Part shown: positions 1-7,711 of the stretch, one piece after another
Layout of the letters: the number at the start of each line of letters is the position of its first letter
Numbering within the stretch: the first letter of the stretch is position 1
From: TMED109 sp002684605
Lineage (GTDB): Bacteria > Pseudomonadota > Alphaproteobacteria > TMED109
DNA: 20,941 bases
Direction: 5' to 3'
NCBI GenBank assembly: GCA_913046335.1
Contig: CAJWSU010000022.1
Coordinates: forward strand, 1-20,941
Program-made: the position numbers and the translations under genes
Notes under the pieces: model-generated
What the model saw: the letters and a program-made list of their open reading frames with translations, nothing else
Databases searched by the model: none
Told to the model about the DNA's origin: nothing

Positions 1-4
1 TAAA

Positions 5-268
5 ATGAATAACATGCTAAAAAAATATTCTGAAAAAATTAAACTTATTAATAAATTTATATGGGATTTAGCCGAACTGGGAATAGCAGTAGCTATTTCT
101 GGTTTAGTTTTATTTTTACTTTTAGGTGAAAGCTCTGGTGTTTTTCCAATGAGTGTTGCCGATAATTTTATTTTAATAGCAAATGGGTTAGGTCCCAAAG
201 GAATATCAGCTATTTTAGCTGCAGCCGTATTTCTCATGGTTTCAAAGCGACTTATAGATAAAAAATAA
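5..268 (+). CDS. small two-helix membrane protein, unknown function
   Basis: An 87-residue product of a family I do not recognise. A basic, lysine-rich N-terminus (about residues 5-17) is followed by a hydrophobic segment at about residues 22-41, a short loop containing the turn GESSG, and a second hydrophobic segment at about residues 63-79. It ends in a basic tail (SKRLIDKK). This looks like a small integral membrane protein with both ends probably cytoplasmic. The start at base 5 is the first ATG in view; a second ATG lies three codons later. The frame is open to the left edge of the window, so a start further upstream cannot be excluded. The L36 gene follows 68 bases later on the same strand. 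Coding confidence rests on the open frame and the coherent hydrophobic pattern. Confidence 0.6.
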   Translation: MNNMLKKYSEKIKLINKFIWDLAELGIAVAISGLVLFLLLGESSGVFPMSVADNFILIANGLGPKGISAILAAAVFLMVSKRLIDKK

Positions 269-277
269 TAGATAATA

Positions 278-305
278 TTGACATGAGTATAAAGGAAGTT
301 TAAAC
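278..305 (+). promoter_or_regulatory. possible promoter of the L36 gene
   Basis: A perfect TTGACA -35 hexamer lies at 278-283. The matching -10 is poor: TAAACG at 301-306 (17-base spacer) or TTTAAA at 299-304 (15-base spacer). The -10 region coincides with the 8-base palindrome GTTTAAAC at 298-305. It lies between the preceding stop (268) and the L36 start (337), where a promoter would be expected. Only the -35 is convincing. Confidence 0.35.
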
Positions 306-336
306 GTTCTTTTATATAAACATATGGGAAAGTAAT

Positions 337-462
337 ATGAAAGTTTTAAAATCTCTTAAAAGTGCTAAATTGCGTGATAAAGACTGTAAGGTAATAAAAC
401 GTCACGGTAAAACTTTTGTTATTAATAAAAAAAATCCTAGGTTAAAAGCAAGACAAGGATAG
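337..462 (+). CDS. rpmJ: 50S ribosomal protein L36, type B (zinc-independent form)
   Basis: A 41-residue, very basic protein (MKVLKSLKSAK... ending in NPRLKARQG). It matches the YkgO/type-B branch of L36, which binds 23S rRNA in the large subunit. Visible marks of that branch are the MKVLxSL start, the longer N-terminal part before the single cysteine (C17), and the NPRxKARQG end. Classical L36 has a C-x2-C-x12-C-x5-H zinc site; only one cysteine remains here, so zinc should not be bound. The ATG at 337 is preceded by GGGAAAG (326-332), a reasonable ribosome-binding site. The stop (460-462) is only 10 bases from the stop of the convergent glycerate kinase gene, and both stops lie inside one hairpin. 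In alphaproteobacteria this form is often the only L36; whether that holds here cannot be seen. Confidence 0.93.
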   Translation: MKVLKSLKSAKLRDKDCKVIKRHGKTFVINKKNPRLKARQG

Positions 463-480
463 TTTAATATTTTTAAACTA
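460..480. terminator. hairpin holding both convergent stop codons
   Basis: TAGTTTAA (460-467) and TTAAACTA (473-480) form a perfect 8-bp stem around a 5-base loop. The stem contains the TAG of the L36 gene and the TAA of the opposing glycerate kinase gene. Its position suggests a compact bidirectional end signal. However, the stem is A+T-rich and neither side has a clear U-tract, so its strength as a terminator is doubtful. Confidence 0.4.
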
Positions 481-1756
481 TTAATATTGCTCTAAAATCA
501 TTTACATTCGTATAGGTAGGTCCTGTCTCTACAAGATCACCTAATTTATAAAAGAAAGTGTAAGCATCATTTCTTTCTAAATAGTCTTTTGGGTTTAAGC
601 CTAATTTATGAGCTCTTTTCATTGTATCTGGGAATAATAATGCACCAGCATTACTTTCACTTCCATCTATACCATCCGTATCGCATGCAATAGCATAAAC
701 ATTATTATTTGTACCCAATGCAATTGCTAAAGAAAGTAGAAATTGAGTATTCCTTCCCCCTTTTCCATTTAAACATTTAATTGTTACAGTTGTTTCTCCT
801 CCTGATAAAATGCAGAGTGGTGCTTTAGCTGGTTGCGAAAATTTATTAACCTGATTTACAATTGCTGCATGAACCATACCAATGTCATTAGACTCTCCTT
901 CAATAGAATCACTTAATATTAATGAAGAAAATATATCTTTTTCAGATACCTTAGCAGCCTCTAGAAGAGCTTGTTGCGGCTTAGCAATTAACTTAAACTC
1001 ACTTCTAGCAAATATCTTATCCTCTTTATTCGGCGTTTCATTTACTTCAGAATTCAAAGATTCATAAATATTTTTTGAACAAGAAATATTATATTTTTTT
1101 AAAACAGCTAAAGCATTTAAACAAGTAGTACTATCCGGATATGTAGGGCCTGAAGCAATAACTCCGAAATCATCACCTGGCACATCACTTATTGCTAAAG
1201 TTGTTACTTTTGCAGGAAAAGCGTAAGAGGCTAAATGACCTCCTTTAACTTTGGAGAGATGTTTTCTAACGGAATTAATTTCTGAAATAGATGCTCCACA
1301 TTTAAGTAAAGAATTTGTTAAGTCTTGTTTTTCTAATAAAGAAACACCGTCTATAGGAGCTACTAATAAAGAAGAACCTCCGCCTGACATCAATACCACT
1401 AATAGATCTTCTTTTTTGAGTGTCTTAATTAATTTAATTACTTCCATAGTAGCTTTTAATCCTGCTTCATCAGGAATAGGGTGAGAAGCCTCAATAATTT
1501 TTATGTTTTTACATTCTTTTTTATGGCCATAACGAGTAATGACTAATCCAGATAGTTCTTTATAGCCTTTTTTGTACCATTCTTCTTCATAAGCTCTAGC
1601 CATTTCTGCAGAACCCTTTCCAGCACCAACTATAACAACTTTTCCAGAAGGTTCCCTTTCTGGAATATACTTTTTCATAATGTTAGATGGATGAGAAACT
1701 TGGATTGCTTGATCAAACATATCTAAAAGTATTTTTTTATAATATATATTTTTCAT
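473..1756 (-). CDS. glycerate 2-kinase (MOFRL family)
   Basis: A 427-residue protein of the GckA/TtuD family, which phosphorylates D-glycerate to 2-phosphoglycerate with ATP and links glyoxylate, serine and hydroxypyruvate metabolism to lower glycolysis. The N-terminal DUF4147 domain has VIVGAGKGSA near residue 41, the SHPIPDEAG segment near 91-99 and the glycine-serine loop MSGGGSSLL at 123-131. VRKHLSKVKGGHLA follows at about 163-176. The C-terminal MOFRL domain has LSGGETTVT (about 318-326), GGRNTQF (about 333-339), DTDGIDG (359-365) and GPTYTNVNDFR (412-422). Length is normal for the family. The last motif usually reads GPTGTNVND, so Tyr replaces Gly here. Older annotations call such proteins hydroxypyruvate reductase; the kinase assignment is better supported by family biochemistry. 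It is divergent from the N-formylglutamate amidohydrolase gene across 60 bases. Confidence 0.93.
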   Translation of the reverse strand: MKNIYYKKILLDMFDQAIQVSHPSNIMKKYIPEREPSGKVVIVGAGKGSAEMARAYEEEWYKKGYKELSGLVITRYGHKKECKNIKIIEASHPIPDEAGLKATMEVIKLIKTLKKEDLLVVLMSGGGSSLLVAPIDGVSLLEKQDLTNSLLKCGASISEINSVRKHLSKVKGGHLASYAFPAKVTTLAISDVPGDDFGVIASGPTYPDSTTCLNALAVLKKYNISCSKNIYESLNSEVNETPNKEDKIFARSEFKLIAKPQQALLEAAKVSEKDIFSSLILSDSIEGESNDIGMVHAAIVNQVNKFSQPAKAPLCILSGGETTVTIKCLNGKGGRNTQFLLSLAIALGTNNNVYAIACDTDGIDGSESNAGALLFPDTMKRAHKLGLNPKDYLERNDAYTFFYKLGDLVETGPTYTNVNDFRAILIV

Positions 1757-1776
1757 TAGACTTATACCGTGACGTA

Positions 1777-1782
1777 ATTATA
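1777..1782 (-). promoter_or_regulatory. possible -10 box for the glycerate kinase gene
   Basis: Read on the minus strand this is a perfect TATAAT, about 20 bases upstream of the ATG at 1756, which would leave a very short leader. No good -35 hexamer is visible at the right distance, and perfect -10 matches arise easily by chance in such AT-rich DNA. Confidence 0.3.
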
Positions 1783-1816
1783 TCTTTTGATAAACTACTT
1801 ATTTTAAATAATATTT

Positions 1817-2629
1817 ATGTTGGTAATATTAATGATTAATAAAAATTATGAAAGTATTATAATAAAAAACCCAAAACTACCATTATTATTTTGTTGCGAT
1901 CACGCCTCAAATTTAATACCTAAAAAGTATAATAAATTAGGCTTAGATAAAACTGTTTTGAATAGTCATATTGCCTTTGATATAGGTGCAAAAAAATTAA
2001 CAAAAGTATTATCAAAGCGATTCAATACAAGCGCTATTTTAGGAAAGTACTCAAGACTTTTAATAGACTTAAATAGAAAAGAAAATCATAAGAATTTGAT
2101 ACCTGAAAACAGCGATGAAGTTATAATTCCAAGTAATGTCAATTTAACTACAAAAGACTATCAATACCGTATAAATCAATTTCATAATCCTTATCATACA
2201 AAATTGTCATATGAATTAAAAAAAATGGATAAATTATTTTTTTGCAAAACTGCTTTAATTTGTATTCACTCTTTTACCCCTTCTATGAAAGACAAAAAAA
2301 AAAGACCCTGGGATATAGGGTTATTATATAGAAAAGACCAATCCTTATATAAACCATTAATAGAATCATTAATAAAAAATAATAATTTTAAAATTGGAAA
2401 AAATAAACCTTACAGTGGTTACGATGATGTTAATCACACAATGACAACTCATGGAGAAAAGTCTAAAAGGCCTTTTATTTCTATAGAAATAAGAAATGAT
2501 ATATTTGAAGAAAAAAATTTAGATAGATATGACCAATTAATAAAAAATATTTCTGAAGCAATTTTTTATTCTCAATTAAAAATAGGAGAACCTTATTATA
2601 CTTTTGCAAAAAATATTAACTTATTTTAA
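1817..2629 (+). CDS. N-formylglutamate amidohydrolase family protein
   Basis: A 270-residue member of the PF05013 family, zinc-dependent hydrolases whose named member cleaves N-formyl-L-glutamate to formate and glutamate in histidine breakdown. Motifs in order: CDHASN (27-32), HIAFDIGA (51-58), SRLLIDLNR (79-87), HSFTP (151-155) and EIRND (224-228), with histidines and acids in the positions expected for the metal site. No other hut genes are nearby. Many alphaproteobacterial paralogues sit beside DUF1244 genes instead of hut operons, so the true substrate is uncertain and I assign no hut symbol. The first ATG is at 1817. The ATG at 1832 (MINKNYE...) is an equally good start, and neither has a clear Shine-Dalgarno. 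The DUF1244 gene follows and is probably co-transcribed. Confidence 0.88.
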   Translation: MLVILMINKNYESIIIKNPKLPLLFCCDHASNLIPKKYNKLGLDKTVLNSHIAFDIGAKKLTKVLSKRFNTSAILGKYSRLLIDLNRKENHKNLIPENSDEVIIPSNVNLTTKDYQYRINQFHNPYHTKLSYELKKMDKLFFCKTALICIHSFTPSMKDKKKRPWDIGLLYRKDQSLYKPLIESLIKNNNFKIGKNKPYSGYDDVNHTMTTHGEKSKRPFISIEIRNDIFEEKNLDRYDQLIKNISEAIFYSQLKIGEPYYTFAKNINLF

Positions 2630-2659
2630 TATAAACAAAAATAATTGGAGACAATAATT

Positions 2660-2956
2660 ATGGATAAAGTTATTAAAGAAAAAATTGAAGCTGCTACTTT
2701 TAGAAGGCTCTTAAAGCATTTTCAAGAAAACCCAGATATACAGAATATAGATTTAATGGAACTTGCTGGTTTTTGCAGAAATTGTATCTCAAAGTGGTAT
2801 TCTGAAGAGTCAAAAGAAAAGAACTTAGAAATCAATTATGATGATGCAAAAGAGCTAGTTTATGGAATGCCCTACAAGGATTGGAAAGATAAACATCAAG
2901 AAGAACAATCAAGTGATAGAATAGATAAGCTTAGTAGTAAATTTCATAATCATTAA
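2660..2956 (+). CDS. DUF1244 family protein
   Basis: A 98-residue protein matching DUF1244 (PF06844), a small conserved family without an established function. Diagnostic stretches are AATFRRLLKHF near the start, NIDLMELAGFCRNCISKWY in the middle and DDAKELVYGMPYKDWKDKHQ near the end. The two cysteines of the FCRNC motif and the conserved YGMPY segment are present. I start it at the ATG at 2660, which has GGAGA at 2647-2651, eight bases upstream. A TTG at 2645 would add five residues but overlaps that ribosome-binding site. It follows the N-formylglutamate amidohydrolase gene by 30 bases on the same strand, a pairing I recall from other alphaproteobacteria. It ends 3 bases from the convergent epimerase gene. 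Confidence 0.9.
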   Translation: MDKVIKEKIEAATFRRLLKHFQENPDIQNIDLMELAGFCRNCISKWYSEESKEKNLEINYDDAKELVYGMPYKDWKDKHQEEQSSDRIDKLSSKFHNH

Positions 2957-2959
2957 ATT

Positions 2960-3931
2960 TTATATTTTATGATAATCTTTGTACCAATCTATAAATTTTG
3001 GAACACCTTCTATTAATTTTGTTTGAGGAGTGAAATTAAAATCTGATTTTATTGCACTAATGTCTGCATAAGTGTTTGCAACATCTCCTTTTTGTAAAGG
3101 TTTCATAATCTTAATTGCTTTTATGCCTATATAATCTTCAATTATAGAAATAAAATCTAATAAATTTTCAGGTTTATTATTACCTATATTATACACTTTA
3201 GAAAAATTTTGATTTGTTTCTTCTTTGCATGAATCTAATATTGATATAGTACCGTTTATAATATCATCAATATAAGTAAAATCTCTTTCCATAACTCCAT
3301 TGTTATATACCTCAATAGGGTCCCCATTTATAATTCTTTTTGTAAATATCCAAGTTGCCATATCAGGCCTTCCCCATGGACCATAAACTGTAAAAAATCT
3401 TAGTCCAATAGTATTAATACCATATAAATGATTATAGGTATAAGACATTAATTCATCTGCCCTCTTAGTTGCTGCATACAACGAAACAGGCGTATCAACC
3501 CTGTCATCTATTGAAAAAGGCACTTTAGTATTACCTCCATAAACAGAGGAAGATGATGCATAAACTAAATTTTTAATATTTAAGTTTCTACATATTTCTA
3601 ATATATTTAAATGTCCTACTATATTACTTTTTATATATTCCATAGGAGCTTCTAATGAATATCTAACTCCCGCTTGCGCGGCTAAATGGCATACTTTAGA
3701 AATTTTATATTGCTTTATGACTTTTTCTAAGTCTTCATAATTAGCTATGTCTATATTTTCAAAAGTAAGATTTTTATATGCTTTAAGGTTATTTAATCTA
3801 TCCTTTTTTAAATTTACATCATAATAATTAGATAAATTATCAATACCTAAAATTTTTTCTCCTCTTTTAAGAAGGCTTTTTGCTAAATGAGAACCGATAA
3901 AACCGGCAATTCCTGTAACTAATATAGTCAT
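2960..3931 (-). CDS. NAD-dependent epimerase, UDP-glucuronate 4-epimerase-like
   Basis: A 323-residue extended short-chain dehydrogenase. The Rossmann motif TGIAGFIGSH lies at about residues 6-15, the family-specific GIDNLSNYYDVNLKKDRL at about 29-46, the catalytic serine region ASSSSVYG at about 125-132, and the YxxxK pair as Tyr152/Lys156. RFFTVYGPWGRPDMA follows at about 178-192. The NYYDVxLK segment and the GPWGRPDMA motif point to the CapI/LspL group, which interconverts UDP-glucuronate and UDP-galacturonate for cell-envelope polysaccharide. Related UDP-glucose 4-epimerases cannot be excluded from motifs alone. It stands alone here with no glycosyltransferases or other sugar-nucleotide genes beside it. 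It meets the DUF1244 gene end to end and diverges from the large oxidoreductase gene. Confidence 0.88.
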   Translation of the reverse strand: MTILVTGIAGFIGSHLAKSLLKRGEKILGIDNLSNYYDVNLKKDRLNNLKAYKNLTFENIDIANYEDLEKVIKQYKISKVCHLAAQAGVRYSLEAPMEYIKSNIVGHLNILEICRNLNIKNLVYASSSSVYGGNTKVPFSIDDRVDTPVSLYAATKRADELMSYTYNHLYGINTIGLRFFTVYGPWGRPDMATWIFTKRIINGDPIEVYNNGVMERDFTYIDDIINGTISILDSCKEETNQNFSKVYNIGNNKPENLLDFISIIEDYIGIKAIKIMKPLQKGDVANTYADISAIKSDFNFTPQTKLIEGVPKFIDWYKDYHKI

Positions 3932-4158
3932 AACTTACTAATCTACCCTTTAATAATGTATAAATGTTATATACTATAATTCAGAGTAATAAAATTAATG
4001 ATTAAAAATTAATTTTATTAAATTTTAAAATAGTTTATAATATGTTAGGCTTTTTAAAAAGCTAAATATACAGTACTGCTATGCTATAAAACCTATTGTA
4101 TTGAGTTGAGGTATATTATAGATTTTTTTTTAATTTATAATTAAATAAAAGGTTATTT
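3932..4158. promoter_or_regulatory. divergent intergenic region between epimerase and oxidoreductase genes
   Basis: These 227 bases are extremely AT-rich and hold no credible gene. A perfect TATAAT lies at 3975-3980 on the plus strand but has no convincing -35 and is far from the oxidoreductase start. A 14-base perfect palindrome, GCTTTTTAAAAAGC, is at 4049-4062. A run of nine T follows at 4123-4131. AAAGG (4148-4152) is the only ribosome-binding-like sequence before the ATG at 4159. Promoters for both flanking genes must be here or just inside them, but I cannot fix them. Confidence 0.45.
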
Positions 4159-7100
4159 ATGGAATTAAAACAAAAAGTATCTTTAGATGATAAGTATTCA
4201 TTAGAATCTGGTAGAGTTTATATTACAGGAACACAAGCTTTAGTTAAACTGCCTATAATCCAGAGGCAAAGAGATAAAAAAAACAATTTAAATACAGCTG
4301 CTTTTATCTCAGGATATAGAGGTTCTCCGCTTGGAATGTATGACAAAGGTTTATGGGATGCTAAGAAATTTTTAAAAAACAATGATATAAACTTTGAATC
4401 TGGCTTAAATGAGGACCTTGCAGCTACGGCAGTATGGGGATCACAACAAGCCGGTCTAATATCAAAAAGTACTAAAGATGGAATATTTGGAATATGGTAT
4501 GGTAAGGGACCAGGAGTGGATAGGTCTGGTGATGCATTTAAACATGCAAACTGCTCAGGAACATCACCAAACGGAGGAGTTTTAGCACTTCTTGGCGATG
4601 ATCATACAGCTAAATCTTCGACTTTAGCTCACCAAAGTGAATATGCAATGGTAGACGCACAAATACCTGTATTAAACCCCTCAAATGTTCAGGAAATTTT
4701 AGATTATGGTTTATTAGGTATTGCCTTATCAAGGTATGCAGGCGTATGGGTATCAATGAAATGTGTTACTGCAACTATGGATAGTTCGGCTTCTGTAAAT
4801 GTTGATTTAGATAGAATAAAAATAAAGATACCTGATTTTGAAATGCCTGCTGATGGAGTTCATATTAGATGGCCTGATGAAGTTTTAGTGCAAGAAACTA
4901 GACTATCTAATATTAAATTACCTGCTGTAAAAGCATTTGTGAAAACTAATAATATCAACCATAGTATTTGGTCAAAAGGTAATAAGAATATAGGTATAAT
5001 ATCTACAGGAAAAGCTTATGCTGAAGTAAGACAAGCTTTATCAGATTTAAATATTGATGAGACTTATGCTGAAAAACTAGGTCTATATTTATTTAAAGTA
5101 GGTATGCCTTGGCCTTTAGAAGATTCAGGTATAATAGATTTTTGCTCAGAAATGGATGAGGTAATAATTTTTGAGGAAAAAAGGCCATTAATAGAAGATC
5201 AAGTAAAAAAGATTATGTATAATCAAACTAATAGACCTAAAAGAATTATTGGTAAGCGTGATGAAAATAATAAAGAAATTATACATTCTACTGGAGAGCT
5301 AACCCCAGATTTTGTCTCAGAAATAATTGCCGAAAGAATAACAAAAACTAATAAAGACGAGAAGATCTTAAATAAATTAAGAATTATAAAGCAAAAAGAA
5401 CCTGATACAGCAGCTATTCAGGGTATAGCTAATAGAACTCCTTATTTTTGTTCAGGATGTCCACATAACAGCTCTACTAAGGTGCCAGAAGGAAGTAAAG
5501 CTATGGCTGGTATAGGTTGTCATTTTATGGCTGCATGGATGGATAGAGATACTGACCTTTTCACGCATATGGGCGGTGAGGGAGCTACTTGGATTGGAAT
5601 GTCTCAATTTGTAGAAGATGATCATATATTTCAAAATATAGGAGATGGAACTTATACGCATTCTGGCATCTTGGCTATTAGAGCTTCTGTCGCTGCAAAA
5701 GTTAATATTACGTATAAAATATTATTTAATGATGCTACAGCTATGACAGGTGGACAACCTGCAGAGGGAGTCCCAACACCCGCTAAAATATCTCATCAAT
5801 TATTTGGAGAAGGAATTAAAAGAATAGCCGTTGTTAGTGATGAACCAGAAAAATATGGGATAAATACTAATTTTGCAGAAGGCACCACTATTAATCATAG
5901 AAGTGAAATAGACCAAGTCCAGAAAGAGTTGAGGACTTGGCCAGGGGTAACTGTAATGATTTACGATCAAACATGTGCAACTGAAAAAAGAAGACGTCGT
6001 AAAAGAGGATTAATGGAAGACCCAGATAAAAGAAGCTTTATAAATGATCTGGTATGTGAAGGATGCGGAGATTGCTCTAAAACCTCAAACTGTGTTTCAA
6101 TAGAACCTTTAGAGACTAAGCTTGGAAGAAAAAGGAAAGTTAATCAATCTACTTGTAATAAAGATTTTAGCTGTGTAGATGGTTTTTGTCCTTCTTTTGT
6201 GACAGTTCAAGGCGCTAAAATTAAAAAAAGAAAAGTTACACCTGCATCTGATTTACCAATGAATATATTTAATAAATTACCAAACCCTAAAGAAATAAAC
6301 ATTGAAAAACCTTTTGATATAGTAGTGACAGGCATTGGAGGAACTGGAGTAGTTACCATTGGAGCTCTAATAGGTATGGCCTCCCATATAGAAAATAAAG
6401 GTGTAAGTGTTTTAGATCAAGTGGGTGTAGCACAAAAAGGCGGAGCTGTATTAAGCCATATTAGAATAGCTTCTTCTCCTAAAGATATTCATTCGGTTAA
6501 AGTAGGTAAAACAAGTGCTGATTTAATTTTAGGTTGTGATATGGTTGTGGTCGCTTCAAGTCCAGTCAGAGAGTTGATGAATATAAATACTACTCAATCA
6601 ATTATTAATGATCATGAAACACCAGTTGCAGGGTTTGTATTAGATCCAGATCACTCTTTTGGAGGCAAGAGAATTCGTCAAATTATAGAAAAGTCTTCTA
6701 AGGAAACAAATTTTATTAATGCCATAAAAATTTCTACTGCAATGTTTGGAGATTCTATAGCTTCAAATATGTTTATTACAGGATATGCTCTACAAAAAGG
6801 GCTTATTCCTGTAAAACCTGAAAGCATGGAAGAAGCAATAAAACTTAATAATATGGCAATAGATATGAATTTATCTGCTTTCCGCTGGGGTAGAATGGCA
6901 GCACATGATCAACAATATGTTGAAAAAGAGGCAGCTCCATTTATGCCTAATACTGAAGTAAACAATGATGAGTATTTATTAGCAGAAATAATTAAAGATA
7001 GAACTTCATTTTTGAGCAGCTATCAAAATAAAAAATATGCAAATATTTATGTAAATTTTGTCAAAAAAACTATAGAAGCTGAAAAAAAATTAGATAATAG

Positions 7101-7644
7101 TAAGGATGATTTATCTAAAGCTGTTGCTAAATATTTATCAAAATTAATGGCCTATAAAGATGAATATGAGGTTGCTAGATTATATACTAATGGTGAGTTT
7201 AAAGAAAAATTAAATAATGCATTTGAAGGAAATTTAAAACTTAAATTTCATGTGGCTCCTCCTTTATTTGCACCTAAAGATCCACATACAGGAAAACTTA
7301 AAAAAATTACTATAGGTTCTTGGATATTACCAGTATTTAAAGGTCTTTCTAAATTAAAGTTTTTAAGAGGAACTATAATAGATCCTGTTGGAAAAACAAA
7401 AGAAAGAAAAATGGAAAGATTTTTAATATCTCAATATAAAGAAGATATGAACAAAATATTAAAAGAAGTAAATTCGAAAAATTTACCATTAGCAGTTCAA
7501 ATAGCTTCTATTCCAGAAATGATTAGAGGTTATGGACATGTTAAAGAAGAACATATGAAAAAAGCTGCCTTAAAAAGGGAACAACTTCTAGAATCTTGGA
7601 ATTCAAAAGAATATGATCCTATTGCTTCTGTAGCTGCTGAATAA
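4159..7644 (+). CDS. fused indolepyruvate:ferredoxin oxidoreductase
   Basis: A 1161-residue single-chain 2-oxoacid:ferredoxin oxidoreductase of the indolepyruvate type, with alpha and beta (IorA/IorB) functions joined. These enzymes oxidatively decarboxylate aryl pyruvates made by transamination of aromatic amino acids, giving aryl-acetyl-CoA and reduced ferredoxin. The N-terminal pyrimidine-binding domain has FISGYRGSPLG near residues 49-59 and NEDLAAT near 90. The thiamine diphosphate domain has CSGCPHN (about 433), GGEGATW (about 472), GDGTYTHSG (about 495) and NDATAMTGGQPAEG (about 524). A cysteine cluster at about 631-680 (CEGCGDC, then further Cys ending in GFCPSF) should bind Fe-S. The gamma-like domain begins VTGIGGTGVVTIG at about 723, and a C-terminal DUF6537-like region completes the usual length. 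No ferredoxin gene is adjacent. The ABC1-kinase gene follows after 67 bases on the same strand. Confidence 0.93.
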   Translation: MELKQKVSLDDKYSLESGRVYITGTQALVKLPIIQRQRDKKNNLNTAAFISGYRGSPLGMYDKGLWDAKKFLKNNDINFESGLNEDLAATAVWGSQQAGLISKSTKDGIFGIWYGKGPGVDRSGDAFKHANCSGTSPNGGVLALLGDDHTAKSSTLAHQSEYAMVDAQIPVLNPSNVQEILDYGLLGIALSRYAGVWVSMKCVTATMDSSASVNVDLDRIKIKIPDFEMPADGVHIRWPDEVLVQETRLSNIKLPAVKAFVKTNNINHSIWSKGNKNIGIISTGKAYAEVRQALSDLNIDETYAEKLGLYLFKVGMPWPLEDSGIIDFCSEMDEVIIFEEKRPLIEDQVKKIMYNQTNRPKRIIGKRDENNKEIIHSTGELTPDFVSEIIAERITKTNKDEKILNKLRIIKQKEPDTAAIQGIANRTPYFCSGCPHNSSTKVPEGSKAMAGIGCHFMAAWMDRDTDLFTHMGGEGATWIGMSQFVEDDHIFQNIGDGTYTHSGILAIRASVAAKVNITYKILFNDATAMTGGQPAEGVPTPAKISHQLFGEGIKRIAVVSDEPEKYGINTNFAEGTTINHRSEIDQVQKELRTWPGVTVMIYDQTCATEKRRRRKRGLMEDPDKRSFINDLVCEGCGDCSKTSNCVSIEPLETKLGRKRKVNQSTCNKDFSCVDGFCPSFVTVQGAKIKKRKVTPASDLPMNIFNKLPNPKEINIEKPFDIVVTGIGGTGVVTIGALIGMASHIENKGVSVLDQVGVAQKGGAVLSHIRIASSPKDIHSVKVGKTSADLILGCDMVVVASSPVRELMNINTTQSIINDHETPVAGFVLDPDHSFGGKRIRQIIEKSSKETNFINAIKISTAMFGDSIASNMFITGYALQKGLIPVKPESMEEAIKLNNMAIDMNLSAFRWGRMAAHDQQYVEKEAAPFMPNTEVNNDEYLLAEIIKDRTSFLSSYQNKKYANIYVNFVKKTIEAEKKLDNSKDDLSKAVAKYLSKLMAYKDEYEVARLYTNGEFKEKLNNAFEGNLKLKFHVAPPLFAPKDPHTGKLKKITIGSWILPVFKGLSKLKFLRGTIIDPVGKTKERKMERFLISQYKEDMNKILKEVNSKNLPLAVQIASIPEMIRGYGHVKEEHMKKAALKREQLLESWNSKEYDPIASVAAE

Positions 7645-7711
7645 TACTTCCTAAATCTACTAGATGTTTGTAAACGTATTAACAGTATGACAAGTATAGA
7701 AAATTTTATAA

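Noticed and set aside
882..1484. Two open frames of 61 and 77 codons on the plus strand
   Set aside because: Both are antisense to the conserved glycerate kinase coding sequence and have no recognisable domain.
1757..1816. Possible glycine riboswitch before the glycerate kinase gene
   Set aside because: I considered this because some AT-rich marine alphaproteobacteria control related genes that way. The 60-base divergent gap is too short and shows no aptamer-like pairing.
2949..2973. Weak hairpin between the DUF1244 and epimerase genes
   Set aside because: The stem is ATCAT/ATGAT extended by three A-T pairs past a mismatch, with no U-tract. It cannot be told from AT-rich chance pairing.
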